DNA of 64,000 bases from an uncultured Flavobacteriaceae bacterium (GTDB lineage Bacteria; Bacteroidota; Bacteroidia; Flavobacteriales; Flavobacteriaceae), in assembly GCA_938029725.1 (NCBI GenBank), contig CALHGE010000037.1:50668-114667 (forward strand). Reading direction: 5' to 3'. The position numbers and the translations under genes are program-made. Under the pieces are notes generated by a model. The model was not told the DNA's origin. It searched no databases and saw nothing but the letters and a program-made list of their open reading frames with translations. Within the stretch, counting starts at the first letter, position 1; each line of letters opens with the position of its first letter. This document shows, piece by piece, positions 26,868 through 34,731 of this stretch.

Positions 26868-26897
26868 AAAACCGCTCGCTAATTGGCGGGCGGTTTT
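26868..26897. terminator. Terminator hairpin after the DUF937 gene
   Basis: AAAACCGCTCGCT (26868-26880) and GGCGGGCGGTTTT (26885-26897) pair around the loop AATT. The stem is fully paired as plus-strand RNA, with two G-U wobbles, whereas as minus-strand RNA those positions are C-A mismatches. On the minus strand it follows the DUF937 stop by 21 nt and is followed by a run of seven T, as expected for termination. It ends only about 13 nt before the ATG of the next minus-strand gene. Confidence 0.7.
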
Positions 26898-26918
26898 AAA
26901 AAATAGTACTGTAAACTA

Positions 26919-27551
26919 TTATTTACCGAAAAGACCTCCTAGAAGTCCACCAATTCCACCTGATTTTCCACCAAGTGCCATCGCAGCAACATCATCAAGA
27001 ATGCTACCGTCACCATCTGAATCTAAGAAAGACTCAATTAGTGATTGTTGTTTTTGACCTCCGTCATTTCCTCCAAGCATACCGCCTAAAAGGCCTCCTA
27101 AACCGTTGGCATCACTGACGTTATTTTGTTGTTTTTGTTTCCCTAAATACCCCATCAATAATGGAGCAGCAACTTTAAGAATAGTTCCAATGGTACCGGC
27201 ATCCATACCTGACTTTGAACTTAGCGCGTTTTCAACCTGTGGTTGCTTACCACCAAGAATATGACCAAGAATTCCTGCACCATCATTCATTACAGATTCG
27301 TCAACCCCTCCTCCGAAAAGTCCACTAAGATTGTCTAAAATTCCACCATCATGTTTACTTGAAAGTGCATTCATTAAACCTTCCGCTCCTTCTGGTGTTG
27401 AAGCATTTTTTTTCATGGCACCCATTAAAAGGGGTAAAGCCATACTTAATACGCTACCTGTTTGATCGGTAGACTGACCGGTTTGACCAGCGACACCGCT
27501 TATTAATTGTTTACCCATTGGGCTACTTAGTAAATCTAATAATCCTGACAT
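26919..27551 (-). CDS. DUF937 glycine-rich protein
   Basis: A 210-residue DUF937 family protein: MSGLLDLLSSPMGKQLISGVAGQ at the start, then repeated hydrophobic LLMGAMKK and LLMGYLGKQKQQ helices with glycine-rich loops, and a C-terminal ESFLDSDGDGSILDDVAAMALGGKSGGIGGLLGGLFGK. The DxDxDG-like DSDGDGS loop could bind calcium. Function is unknown; proteins of this kind are cytosolic or loosely membrane associated. It is the last gene of the serC-serA group and is followed by a clear terminator. Confidence 0.85.
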   Translation of the reverse strand: MSGLLDLLSSPMGKQLISGVAGQTGQSTDQTGSVLSMALPLLMGAMKKNASTPEGAEGLMNALSSKHDGGILDNLSGLFGGGVDESVMNDGAGILGHILGGKQPQVENALSSKSGMDAGTIGTILKVAAPLLMGYLGKQKQQNNVSDANGLGGLLGGMLGGNDGGQKQQSLIESFLDSDGDGSILDDVAAMALGGKSGGIGGLLGGLFGK

Positions 27552-27622
27552 TTAGTTAGTGTTTTATTAATGAATGTGAAAAGTACAAAAAGAGAGTATA
27601 TCTTTTATTGTACTAGCTGAAA

Positions 27623-28573
27623 TTATTTCAACAACACAATTATTTGACTTGCAAGTTCCATGCCAATTCTATTTTGGGCCTCTCCAGTAGCTGCACCTAT
27701 ATGTGGTGTTAAAGAAATACTTGGATGCATCAATATTTTAATTTCAGGCTTTGGCTCAGATTCAAAGACATCTAAGCCTGCAAAAGCGAGTTTTTTACTT
27801 TCAAGCGCATCAATTAAAGCAACTTCATCAATTACACCACCCCTTGCAGCATTTATGATTGCTGCACCATCTTTCATTAAGGCAAATTCTGATTTGCCGA
27901 TGACATAGTTTTTTTGAGCAGGCACATGAACGCTTACAAAATCAGCCTCCTTTAAGAGCACTTCTTTTGAACTATTTTTCAAATTAAATGAAACAGACTG
28001 GCCATCAAAAAACGAAACGCTAACTGATGCAGAATCTATGTTTCGATCAGAATACATAACCTTCATACCTACGCCCAAAGCTATTTTAGCGGTTGCGAGA
28101 CCTATTCTTCCAAAGCCAATTATACCTAGGGTTTTACCTCGTAATTCAGTTCCGCCGGCGTAGGCCTTTTTCATGTCTTTAAACTTGCTATCGCCATCGA
28201 GAGGCATATTTCGATTAGCATCGTATAAAAATCGTACACCGCCGAATAAATGTGCAAATACCAATTCCGCTACTGATTCTGAGGAAGCAGCCGGGGTATT
28301 AATAACATGTAACCCTTTTTCTTTTGCGTAGTCCACATCTATATTATCCATGCCAACACCACCTCGGCCTATGAGTTTAAGACTTGGGCAATTATCAATA
28401 ATATCTTTGCGTACTTTGGTCGCACTGCGCACTAGAAGCCCGGTGATCTCATTAGTATTAATGAAATTTACCAATTGCTCTTGTGCCACAGTTGTTGTTA
28501 AAACTTCAAAGCCTGCGGTTTTCAAAGCATCAATACCTGATTGCGATACACCGTCGTTTGCTAGAATTTTCAT
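27623..28573 (-). CDS. serA: D-3-phosphoglycerate dehydrogenase (short form)
   Basis: A 316-residue D-2-hydroxyacid dehydrogenase. Landmarks are GRGGVGMDNIDVDYAKEKG, the NAD fold LGIIGFGRIG, NAARGGVIDE, and the catalytic His in LTPHIGAATGEAQNRIG. The last motif and the adjacency to serC identify phosphoglycerate dehydrogenase, the first step of serine synthesis. It lacks the C-terminal ACT domain used for serine feedback in longer SerA proteins, so allosteric control would have to come from elsewhere. A 77-nt gap separates it from serC. Confidence 0.92.
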   Translation of the reverse strand: MKILANDGVSQSGIDALKTAGFEVLTTTVAQEQLVNFINTNEITGLLVRSATKVRKDIIDNCPSLKLIGRGGVGMDNIDVDYAKEKGLHVINTPAASSESVAELVFAHLFGGVRFLYDANRNMPLDGDSKFKDMKKAYAGGTELRGKTLGIIGFGRIGLATAKIALGVGMKVMYSDRNIDSASVSVSFFDGQSVSFNLKNSSKEVLLKEADFVSVHVPAQKNYVIGKSEFALMKDGAAIINAARGGVIDEVALIDALESKKLAFAGLDVFESEPKPEIKILMHPSISLTPHIGAATGEAQNRIGMELASQIIVLLK

Positions 28574-28650
28574 ATGCTTATTACTTGCTGATTGTCAGTT
28601 GAATGTGTTGCTCATTATAAACGAACAAGGCTCAACAACTAATGAATTCT

Positions 28651-29715
28651 TTATCCTTTTCTTTCCATTTCACTCATGATATCTACTAAGACACCAACAC
28701 TCTCCAAAGAAAGTGCATTGTACATTGATGCGCGGTAACCACCAACTGAACGGTGACCATTGAGCCCATTTATACCAGCCTCTTTCAACATGCTATCGAA
28801 AGTTTCTTTCAATTTGTCATCTGTTAGGTTGAATGTAGCGTTCATGTGAGAACGATCTGCTTTGTTGGCATAGCCATCAAAAACCGGACTCAAATCAATT
28901 TCAGAATATAATAATCTTGATTTCTTTTTATTGATTTCTTCAATTGCTGGTATTCCTCCCATATCTTTCAACCATTGCATCGTTAACATAGAAACGTATA
29001 CAGGGAAAACTGCCGGCGTGTTAAACATAGAGTCTTTAGATATATGTGCCTTATAGTCCATCATAGATGGAATTTGACGTGAAACTTTCCCTAAAATCTC
29101 TTCTTTTACAACAACTAACGTTGTGCCAGCTGGACCCATATTTTTCTGAGCTCCTGCATAAATCAAATCAAACGTTGAGAAGTCCAATTGTCTTGAGAAA
29201 ATATCAGAACTCATATCACAAACTAAAGGTGAATCTGTAGTTGGAAATTTTTTCACCTGCGTTCCAAAAATCGTATTGTTTGATGTTAGATGTAAATAAT
29301 CTAGGCCTGAAGGCACATTATAGCCTTTAGGAATGTATTTAAAGTTTTCATCTTTAGAAGAGCCAACTTCAATTACCTCACCAAAAAGTTTCGCTTCTTT
29401 TATAGCTTTATCACTCCAAGTACCTGTATTTAGGTATCCTGCTTTGGTCTCTAATAAATTATAAGCTACCATCAAAAATTCCATGCTGGCACCGCCGTGT
29501 AAGAATAAAGCTGTATAGCCTTTCCCTTCTAAGCCTAAGAGCTCTAACGCTAAAGAGCGGGTAGTTTCCATGACCTCTACAAAATCTTTGCTGCGGTGGG
29601 AAATTTCAATAAGTGATAATCCCGAACCATTAAAATCCATAACAGATTCAGATGCTTTCAATAATACTTCTTGAGGTAAAATACAGGGTCCTGCACTAAA
29701 ATTATGTTTCTTCAT
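28651..29715 (-). CDS. serC: Phosphoserine aminotransferase
   Basis: A 354-residue class V aminotransferase beginning MKKHNFSAGPCILP, the SerC hallmark. The PLP lysine is in YAGAQKNMGPAG, and the C-terminus has GLNGHRSVGGYRASMYNALSLESV. It converts 3-phosphohydroxypyruvate to phosphoserine. The frame continues to a TTG at 29724, but that codon falls inside a TAATTTTG promoter-like element (29722-29729), so ATG 29715 is the start. SerA follows in the same operon. Confidence 0.96.
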   Translation of the reverse strand: MKKHNFSAGPCILPQEVLLKASESVMDFNGSGLSLIEISHRSKDFVEVMETTRSLALELLGLEGKGYTALFLHGGASMEFLMVAYNLLETKAGYLNTGTWSDKAIKEAKLFGEVIEVGSSKDENFKYIPKGYNVPSGLDYLHLTSNNTIFGTQVKKFPTTDSPLVCDMSSDIFSRQLDFSTFDLIYAGAQKNMGPAGTTLVVVKEEILGKVSRQIPSMMDYKAHISKDSMFNTPAVFPVYVSMLTMQWLKDMGGIPAIEEINKKKSRLLYSEIDLSPVFDGYANKADRSHMNATFNLTDDKLKETFDSMLKEAGINGLNGHRSVGGYRASMYNALSLESVGVLVDIMSEMERKG

Positions 29716-29721
29716 ACTGTA

Positions 29722-29729
29722 CAAAATTA
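29722..29729 (-). promoter_or_regulatory. Candidate -7 promoter element of serC, 6 nt from the start codon
   Basis: Minus strand reads TAATTTTG, an exact TAnnTTTG match, with only 6 nt before the ATG. Transcription starting 4-7 nt downstream would give a leaderless or nearly leaderless mRNA. No -33 TTTG is evident. Confidence 0.4.
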
Positions 29730-29811
29730 GGTTCGGTAACTATTTTAAATTAAGGTGGTAAAGGTCATGAATTTATGATACATCGCTGGTATATAAACCG
29801 CACTAATTCTG

Positions 29812-30852
29812 TTATGTTTTCAACAGGAATTGAACAGTATCGACTCCATCTGCGTAATCGGTCAATTCTGGTGTTTGTGTTTTTCCAAAAGGGATTTCAT
29901 TTTTCACGAAACCTTTCGAAACAATACACTGTATGTTGCTCGCGTCTGTTTTCAGCTTTTCTTTCAATTCTTCGGATGCGCTATAGGTCTCATAAAAGAC
30001 AGAAGCAATAGGAGAGGCATAACTCTCATCTTCCTTTAGCATAAGGAAACCGTTCTCTAAAATTTTGAATTCACTCATCAAATACACTGCCTTGTTGTAA
30101 TCATAATTATTGGCATACTTTGCTTGTTGAATCAGCGGGTTATAGACATAAAGAGCTTTGAAAAACGAATCAAAATCATAGCCTTCAGGAACAAATAACT
30201 TAGATACACTTCTACACCCTAGTCCGTAATACCTAAAAATATCTTCACCCAAGGCAGTTAAGTCCTCCGAGGTTTCATTCCCTGTGAGTACTGCTACAGA
30301 ATTTCTATTTCGCCGGATAATATTTGGGCCTTTTGAAAAGTAATGTTCAAAGTATCGGGCCGTATTGTTGCTACCGGTTGCGATTACAGCATCAAAATTT
30401 TCAAGTCTTTCTTCCGTAAAAATAATTTTATCTTTTAAAGAAGGCTCTATCTGAATGAGATAGTTGGCGAGTAGTGGAAGGAGGGCTTTATCAGTACTAG
30501 CTAATTTGCCCAAGAACTTATTTCCAGTAATCAAAACAGATAGAAAGTCGTGAAACCCAACTAAAGGGATATTACCTGCCATAACTAGGGCAACCGTTTT
30601 GGTTTTGTTTTCTTCCAAATTATAATTAGAAAGCCATGCGGATAGTTTTTGCTCAGTTAAGAGTTCACTCCATCCCTTTAACGCAAAATGAATATTCTCT
30701 TCGGTAAACCAGCCGTTATGATGCTTTGCCATCGAAATAACTTCATTAAAAGAAGTATGCCATTCATTTTCTGGGTCTGCCGCATTACAGAAATCACCGA
30801 GAAAGTTACCAAGTTTAACGAAAGCCGTGTATATTTTTCGTTGTTCGTTCAT
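29812..30852 (-). CDS. LuxC-like acyl-CoA reductase
   Basis: A 346-residue protein of the acyl-CoA reductase (LuxC) family, a branch of the aldehyde dehydrogenase superfamily. Recognisable parts are KTVALVMAGNIPLVGFHDFLSVLITGN, FDAVIATGSNNTARYFEHYF, and RYYGLGCRSVSKLFVPEGYDF, whose Cys is the likely thioester-forming nucleophile. It would reduce an activated fatty acyl group to an aldehyde using NAD(P)H. No luxD/luxE partners are seen. It is divergent from a dicluster ferredoxin and lies 97 nt upstream of serC on the same strand. Confidence 0.88.
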   Translation of the reverse strand: MNEQRKIYTAFVKLGNFLGDFCNAADPENEWHTSFNEVISMAKHHNGWFTEENIHFALKGWSELLTEQKLSAWLSNYNLEENKTKTVALVMAGNIPLVGFHDFLSVLITGNKFLGKLASTDKALLPLLANYLIQIEPSLKDKIIFTEERLENFDAVIATGSNNTARYFEHYFSKGPNIIRRNRNSVAVLTGNETSEDLTALGEDIFRYYGLGCRSVSKLFVPEGYDFDSFFKALYVYNPLIQQAKYANNYDYNKAVYLMSEFKILENGFLMLKEDESYASPIASVFYETYSASEELKEKLKTDASNIQCIVSKGFVKNEIPFGKTQTPELTDYADGVDTVQFLLKT

Positions 30853-30855
30853 TTA

Positions 30856-30887
30856 TTTGTAAAAAAATGTATTAGGGTTTACCTTTG
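30856..30887 (+). promoter_or_regulatory. Bacteroidota-type promoter of the ferredoxin gene
   Basis: TTTG at 30856-30859, then 20 nt, then TACCTTTG at 30880-30887: an exact -33/-7 pair of the Bacteroidota primary sigma factor. Transcription should start near 30892-30894, leaving a leader of about 95 nt before the ferredoxin ATG at 30988. It is the best-formed promoter in the window. Confidence 0.6.
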
Positions 30888-30987
30888 CGCAAAAATAGTG
30901 ATACTGAACCAATTTAGCTCTGTCGGGGAATGACGAAATATTAGGGGCAGATACTGAATTAGGTTCGGCGTAAAGAAAAGGAAAATT

Positions 30988-31341
30988 ATGGCAATTATAA
31001 TAACAGATGAATGTATCAATTGCGGGGCTTGTGAGCCTGAGTGTCCGAACACTGCCATTTACGAAGGAGCTGATGAATGGCGTTATAGTGATGGCACCTC
31101 TTTAAAAGGTGCTGTTGTGTTACCTGATGGAAAAGCTGTAAATGCAGATGAAGTACAGGAACCCATAAGTGATGAAATCTATTACATTTCTCCAGATAAA
31201 TGTACAGAATGTATGGGCTTTCATGAAGAACCTCAATGTGCAGCGGTTTGTCCTGTAGACTGTTGTGTGCCTGATGATGATCGTGTAGAAACTGAAGATG
31301 TTCTTTTAGGAAAACAATCTTTTATGCATCCTGAGGGTTAA
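30988..31341 (+). CDS. 2[4Fe-4S] dicluster ferredoxin
   Basis: A 117-residue ferredoxin. Cluster I ligands are Cys9, Cys12, Cys15 and Cys19 ([11 protein letters not shown]); cluster II uses Cys72, Cys75, Cys84 and Cys88 ([17 protein letters not shown]), with the eight-residue spacer of Alvin-type ferredoxins. Between them is a long insertion with [19 protein letters not shown]. It is a low-potential electron carrier of the cytosol. The divergent arrangement with the LuxC-like acyl-CoA reductase suggests, but does not prove, a shared redox pathway. Its stop abuts the stop of the convergent methyltransferase. Confidence 0.93.
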   Translation: MAIIITDECINCGACEPECPNTAIYEGADEWRYSDGTSLKGAVVLPDGKAVNADEVQEPISDEIYYISPDKCTECMGFHEEPQCAAVCPVDCCVPDDDRVETEDVLLGKQSFMHPEG

Positions 31342-32085
31342 TTAGTTGACTTTTTTTGCATGAACTACGAAAGTATCGAAAGCATAAGATGGCCGGTCTT
31401 CAACACTCAATATCTCATAGCGTTCTTTTTGTAACAATTCAATAATTTCTTTACGGTTAAAGGCTTTGAATACCACATTGTCCTTACCAAGAAGGATTTC
31501 AGTTGATCCTTTCAGTTTATAATATTTTGCTTTCCAATAGATTAGATTCTCTTGGTAATCTTTAATGTGCCAATTCGTATCTCTACGGAATTTTTCGATG
31601 CCAACGGTAGAATTATGTACAACTTTGGGGTTTTTATCTACATAGGGTACAAATTTTTCTGCATCTATACAATCGAATACAAGATGTCCTTTACTCGTTA
31701 GTGCATTTGAAATAGAATTAAAAGTATTAGATATGTCTTTATTTGACAGCAAGTAACTTGATGTTCTACCCGTAATGACAGCCATTTCATAGTTGCTTTC
31801 CGTTACAAAAGAACACATGTCGGCTTTGGTGAAATACCCAGTTGGATTCTTATCAATAGCCAATTGCAGCATATGATCACTTAAATCTAAACCAGCATAA
31901 GATTTAAAATTATTTATAAAGTATTTGGCTAGATTTCCTGAGCCGCATCCAATTTCAAGAATACTTTGAGCATTAAATGCTTGAGCCTTCGCAGCATAGA
32001 ATTGGAATTCTTCATTGTAGTCAATGAAACCTTGATACATGGTATCAAAGACTTTTGCTAGTTCAGCCCCATAAAGGTTACTCAT
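31342..32085 (-). CDS. Class I SAM-dependent methyltransferase
   Basis: A 247-residue methyltransferase with motif I ILEIGCGSGNLAKYF, motif II ending YAGLDLSDHMLQLA and a later GHLVFDCIDAEKF. The substrate-binding C-terminal part is not diagnostic. Its start codon lies 15 nt downstream (minus strand) of a trinucleotide microsatellite of eight ACT units, an unusual position that could affect expression. Confidence 0.85.
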   Translation of the reverse strand: MSNLYGAELAKVFDTMYQGFIDYNEEFQFYAAKAQAFNAQSILEIGCGSGNLAKYFINNFKSYAGLDLSDHMLQLAIDKNPTGYFTKADMCSFVTESNYEMAVITGRTSSYLLSNKDISNTFNSISNALTSKGHLVFDCIDAEKFVPYVDKNPKVVHNSTVGIEKFRRDTNWHIKDYQENLIYWKAKYYKLKGSTEILLGKDNVVFKAFNRKEIIELLQKERYEILSVEDRPSYAFDTFVVHAKKVN

Positions 32086-32100
32086 TTCAATTAGGAATTA

Positions 32101-32124
32101 ACTACTACTACTACTACTACTACT
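32101..32124. repeat. (ACT)8 trinucleotide microsatellite
   Basis: Eight perfect ACT units (AGT on the minus strand) in the 97-bp gap between the 529-residue secreted-protein gene and the methyltransferase gene. On the minus strand the tract ends 15 nt before the methyltransferase ATG; an in-frame TAA lies between, so it does not encode a serine run fused to the protein. It is the only long pure microsatellite I noticed in the window. Confidence 0.95.
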
Positions 32125-32182
32125 AAAAATTGCAGCTACCTCTCTTAATGTTTTGGTACTTACCAATGTAAACAAAAAGGGT

Positions 32183-33772
32183 TTAGTTCAAAGTTATATT
32201 GGTGAATTTTTGCCTTTTAATATTTCCTGGTGCTCTACTATAGATGAAAACTCCATTGGTATCAGTATAATTACTATATGATGGTATAGACACATTTGGA
32301 TATTCTTCTGTATAATGGGCAATAATATTTCTTTGATAACTGCCATCACTTTGAACAATGGTACACATTAGAGCCGAATCCTTTTTACCTAAGAAATTAC
32401 CGCCACTTTCTATATTTAGATAATTACCGTTATAAAACAGAAATAGTTTATTGTTTTTATATGTTTGGAAAAACGATAAATAATCAGTGGTGCCACCCCA
32501 TTCTTGCTGCTTAATAATCTTTTTAGTCCAGAGTAACTCTCCAGAAAAGGTCATTTTAAAAACTACGATGTCCCCAGAGTAATGGGTTTTACCTCCCAAA
32601 CCAACACCCATGCCCATAGTTCCATTAGGGCCAAAACCAGTTGAAGAGTTATGTTCTATGGCAAAATTTTGTTCTGCAGTTAAAATCAAATCATTTTCAT
32701 CATTGGAGATTAAATTCTTCACAAAATAGTTGCTATCAGCGGTTCGTTGTTTATATCCAATAGTAAATTGAACTGAACTAAGTTTTTCTTCACGTTCTTC
32801 AGGGTAATCATAAAAATTATCAGGTATTCGGCGTTGATGTTCTTGCTCAACTGTGGAATTTTCTAAATTATAATTTAGGAAATACAGAGAACTGGGTTTG
32901 GAGGTATTTTGATTACCTACCATTCCCATTATGATTAAATTATTCTTTACAATTTTTGATAAAAGAGTATTCAAATGCTGATCATTAGTTGGAATAGTTT
33001 TTAAGAGTACCGCCTTATTATCAGCTAAACTATATATTAAATGATCATATTCTTTTCTCTTTGTGCTTTTAGCCCAATTTTCAGAATGAAAGTTTTTTCC
33101 AATAAGGATTAGTTTATCAGCACCGTAGGGCCTAACATATGAAACCTTAAATTGAGTGTTAGAATATGGTATCTCATAATTATCTGTCCGTATTTCGTTT
33201 ATGTTTTCATCATAAATATGTGATCTTATTTTCGTGTTGTTTTTTAGTTTGTTTACAAGTTGAATGTTTAGATAGACTCTTTTTGAATCTTTATCAACCA
33301 AAATATTAGCCTGGGTATACCCATATAGAGACTCATTAAAATTGACTCGTGCAATTAATTTTTGAGCTATTGTTTTTTCAGATTTAACATCTATTTCTTG
33401 CGAAAAATAACCTATTCCTTCTCTTGTTTTGGCTGTCCATATGTGAAAGATTTTATTTTCTAAAACAATTACTTCAATAGTGCTAGGTTCATATACTTTT
33501 TTGCGAAAACTTAGATTTACTCTATAATCAAGGGGTTGCAATTCATTAGAGAGTTTACGAATAGATTTATTACCGAGACCATTTTTTCCAGCGGCAAACA
33601 AAACATAATGCCCTGAATCATCAGAAAACAGCATTTTTTTTAGAACCTCTCTCTTTTTACTAATGAATTCTGCCGTTGGTCGGACTTCAAAATTTGGCTG
33701 GGGAATTTGCGCAAAAATAGTTGCCCCGATAAAGAATATGCTAGTCAACAGAACAGATTTAAAAGAACTCAT
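32183..33772 (-). CDS. Secreted protein of unknown function
   Basis: A 529-residue protein with a signal peptide (1-22, ending ATIFAQ). The mature part is beta-rich and reads like a repetitive propeller-type protein: segments such as HIWTAKTREGIGYFSQEIDV, YLNIQLVNKLKN, LILTAEQNFAIEHNS and GDIVVFKMTFSGELLWTKKII recur at intervals. A short glycine-rich insert (GFGPNGTMGMGVGLGGKTHY) is in the C-terminal half. No enzyme motif or type IX sorting domain is seen. The gene stands alone, upstream of the microsatellite and the methyltransferase. Confidence 0.7.
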   Translation of the reverse strand: MSSFKSVLLTSIFFIGATIFAQIPQPNFEVRPTAEFISKKREVLKKMLFSDDSGHYVLFAAGKNGLGNKSIRKLSNELQPLDYRVNLSFRKKVYEPSTIEVIVLENKIFHIWTAKTREGIGYFSQEIDVKSEKTIAQKLIARVNFNESLYGYTQANILVDKDSKRVYLNIQLVNKLKNNTKIRSHIYDENINEIRTDNYEIPYSNTQFKVSYVRPYGADKLILIGKNFHSENWAKSTKRKEYDHLIYSLADNKAVLLKTIPTNDQHLNTLLSKIVKNNLIIMGMVGNQNTSKPSSLYFLNYNLENSTVEQEHQRRIPDNFYDYPEEREEKLSSVQFTIGYKQRTADSNYFVKNLISNDENDLILTAEQNFAIEHNSSTGFGPNGTMGMGVGLGGKTHYSGDIVVFKMTFSGELLWTKKIIKQQEWGGTTDYLSFFQTYKNNKLFLFYNGNYLNIESGGNFLGKKDSALMCTIVQSDGSYQRNIIAHYTEEYPNVSIPSYSNYTDTNGVFIYSRAPGNIKRQKFTNITLN

Positions 33773-33876
33773 TTGTATTTGGTTATTGGTATGTACGCAA
33801 AAGGTTTTTATTGCAAATAAATTATTAGAGTCAAATTAGGTTATTCAGTGATCTTTGATCGCAATTCGGATAGCCA

Positions 33877-34662
33877 CTAATGCGCCAACATCTTCGCAGC
33901 GATCTCTTTCAATAGTTTAGCACTCACCATAGCCGTCATCTCATTCTGATCTCTGGTCGGATTATACTCTACAATATCTGCACCAATGATAGGCACATTA
34001 ATACTTTGAATAATTTTCAGAACTTCTCTTGTCGTTAATCCTCCGGGTTCATGGTGCGAAACTCCAGGAGCAAATGCAGGGTCGAGGCCGTCGATATCTA
34101 AGGATAAATAGATTGGGTTTTTGAATACAGGAAGCTGGTGGCTATCAAAATCTTTCATTTGAATGATTTCTACACCGAATTTATCAGCTTGTTCTGCTTG
34201 GTGTTTTGAAAGTGTTCGTATACCGATTTGAACCAAGCGATTTGCTAGCTTGTTTTCCATAATGCGAGCAAACGGACAAGCATGTGAATATTTGTCACCC
34301 TCAAAATTATCGTATAAATCTGCATGGGCATCGATGTGTAGAATAGTTACCGCGCCATATTTTTTATAATGTGCTTGAAGCAGTTGATAGGTGATGGAAT
34401 GATCGCCTCCTAAAGTAATCAGCGGGTGTCCAGATTGTAAATTTTTGGAAGTAATTTTTTCAATGTCAAAATAGTCTTTTATTTCAAAATCGCCCTTATC
34501 ATTCCACAACTCGGGTAGAATCTCCATGCCATTTTCTGCAAAATAGTTTGCAGATTCACTATGATAGGCTTTTCGAATAAGAGGAGGGGCAAGGGCAGGG
34601 CCTCTCAAATAAGATGATTTTTCATCAAAGAGTATTCCTTGTAAAGTAATTTTTTTAGACAT
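33877..34662 (-). CDS. Agmatinase/arginase-family ureohydrolase
   Basis: A 261-residue ureohydrolase. The manganese-binding motifs are complete: GGDHSITY, LHIDAHADLYD and SLDIDGLDPAFAPGVSHHEPGG. The SxDxDxxDPxxAPG motif plus short length fit agmatinase (agmatine to putrescine and urea) better than classical arginase, but arginase or formimidoylglutamase activity cannot be excluded. It starts just 18 nt beyond the terminator hairpin of the large TonB receptor gene; the T-run and a TACTTTAG element (34667-34674) lie between. Confidence 0.85.
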   Translation of the reverse strand: MSKKITLQGILFDEKSSYLRGPALAPPLIRKAYHSESANYFAENGMEILPELWNDKGDFEIKDYFDIEKITSKNLQSGHPLITLGGDHSITYQLLQAHYKKYGAVTILHIDAHADLYDNFEGDKYSHACPFARIMENKLANRLVQIGIRTLSKHQAEQADKFGVEIIQMKDFDSHQLPVFKNPIYLSLDIDGLDPAFAPGVSHHEPGGLTTREVLKIIQSINVPIIGADIVEYNPTRDQNEMTAMVSAKLLKEIAAKMLAH

Positions 34663-34680
34663 AAATCTAAAGTATAAAAA

Positions 34681-34704
34681 AAGCCGCCCATTTCTGGGCG
34701 GCTT
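34681..34704 (-). terminator. Intrinsic terminator of the TonB/FecR/sigma unit
   Basis: AAGCCGCCCA (34681-34690), loop TTTC, TGGGCGGCTT (34695-34704): a perfect 10-bp, GC-rich stem. On the minus strand it follows the receptor stop (34732) by 27 nt and is followed by a seven-T run. It sits only 18 nt before the agmatinase-like start codon. Confidence 0.88.
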
Positions 34705-34731
34705 TCAATAAAAAAATAAACTAACTCAAAC

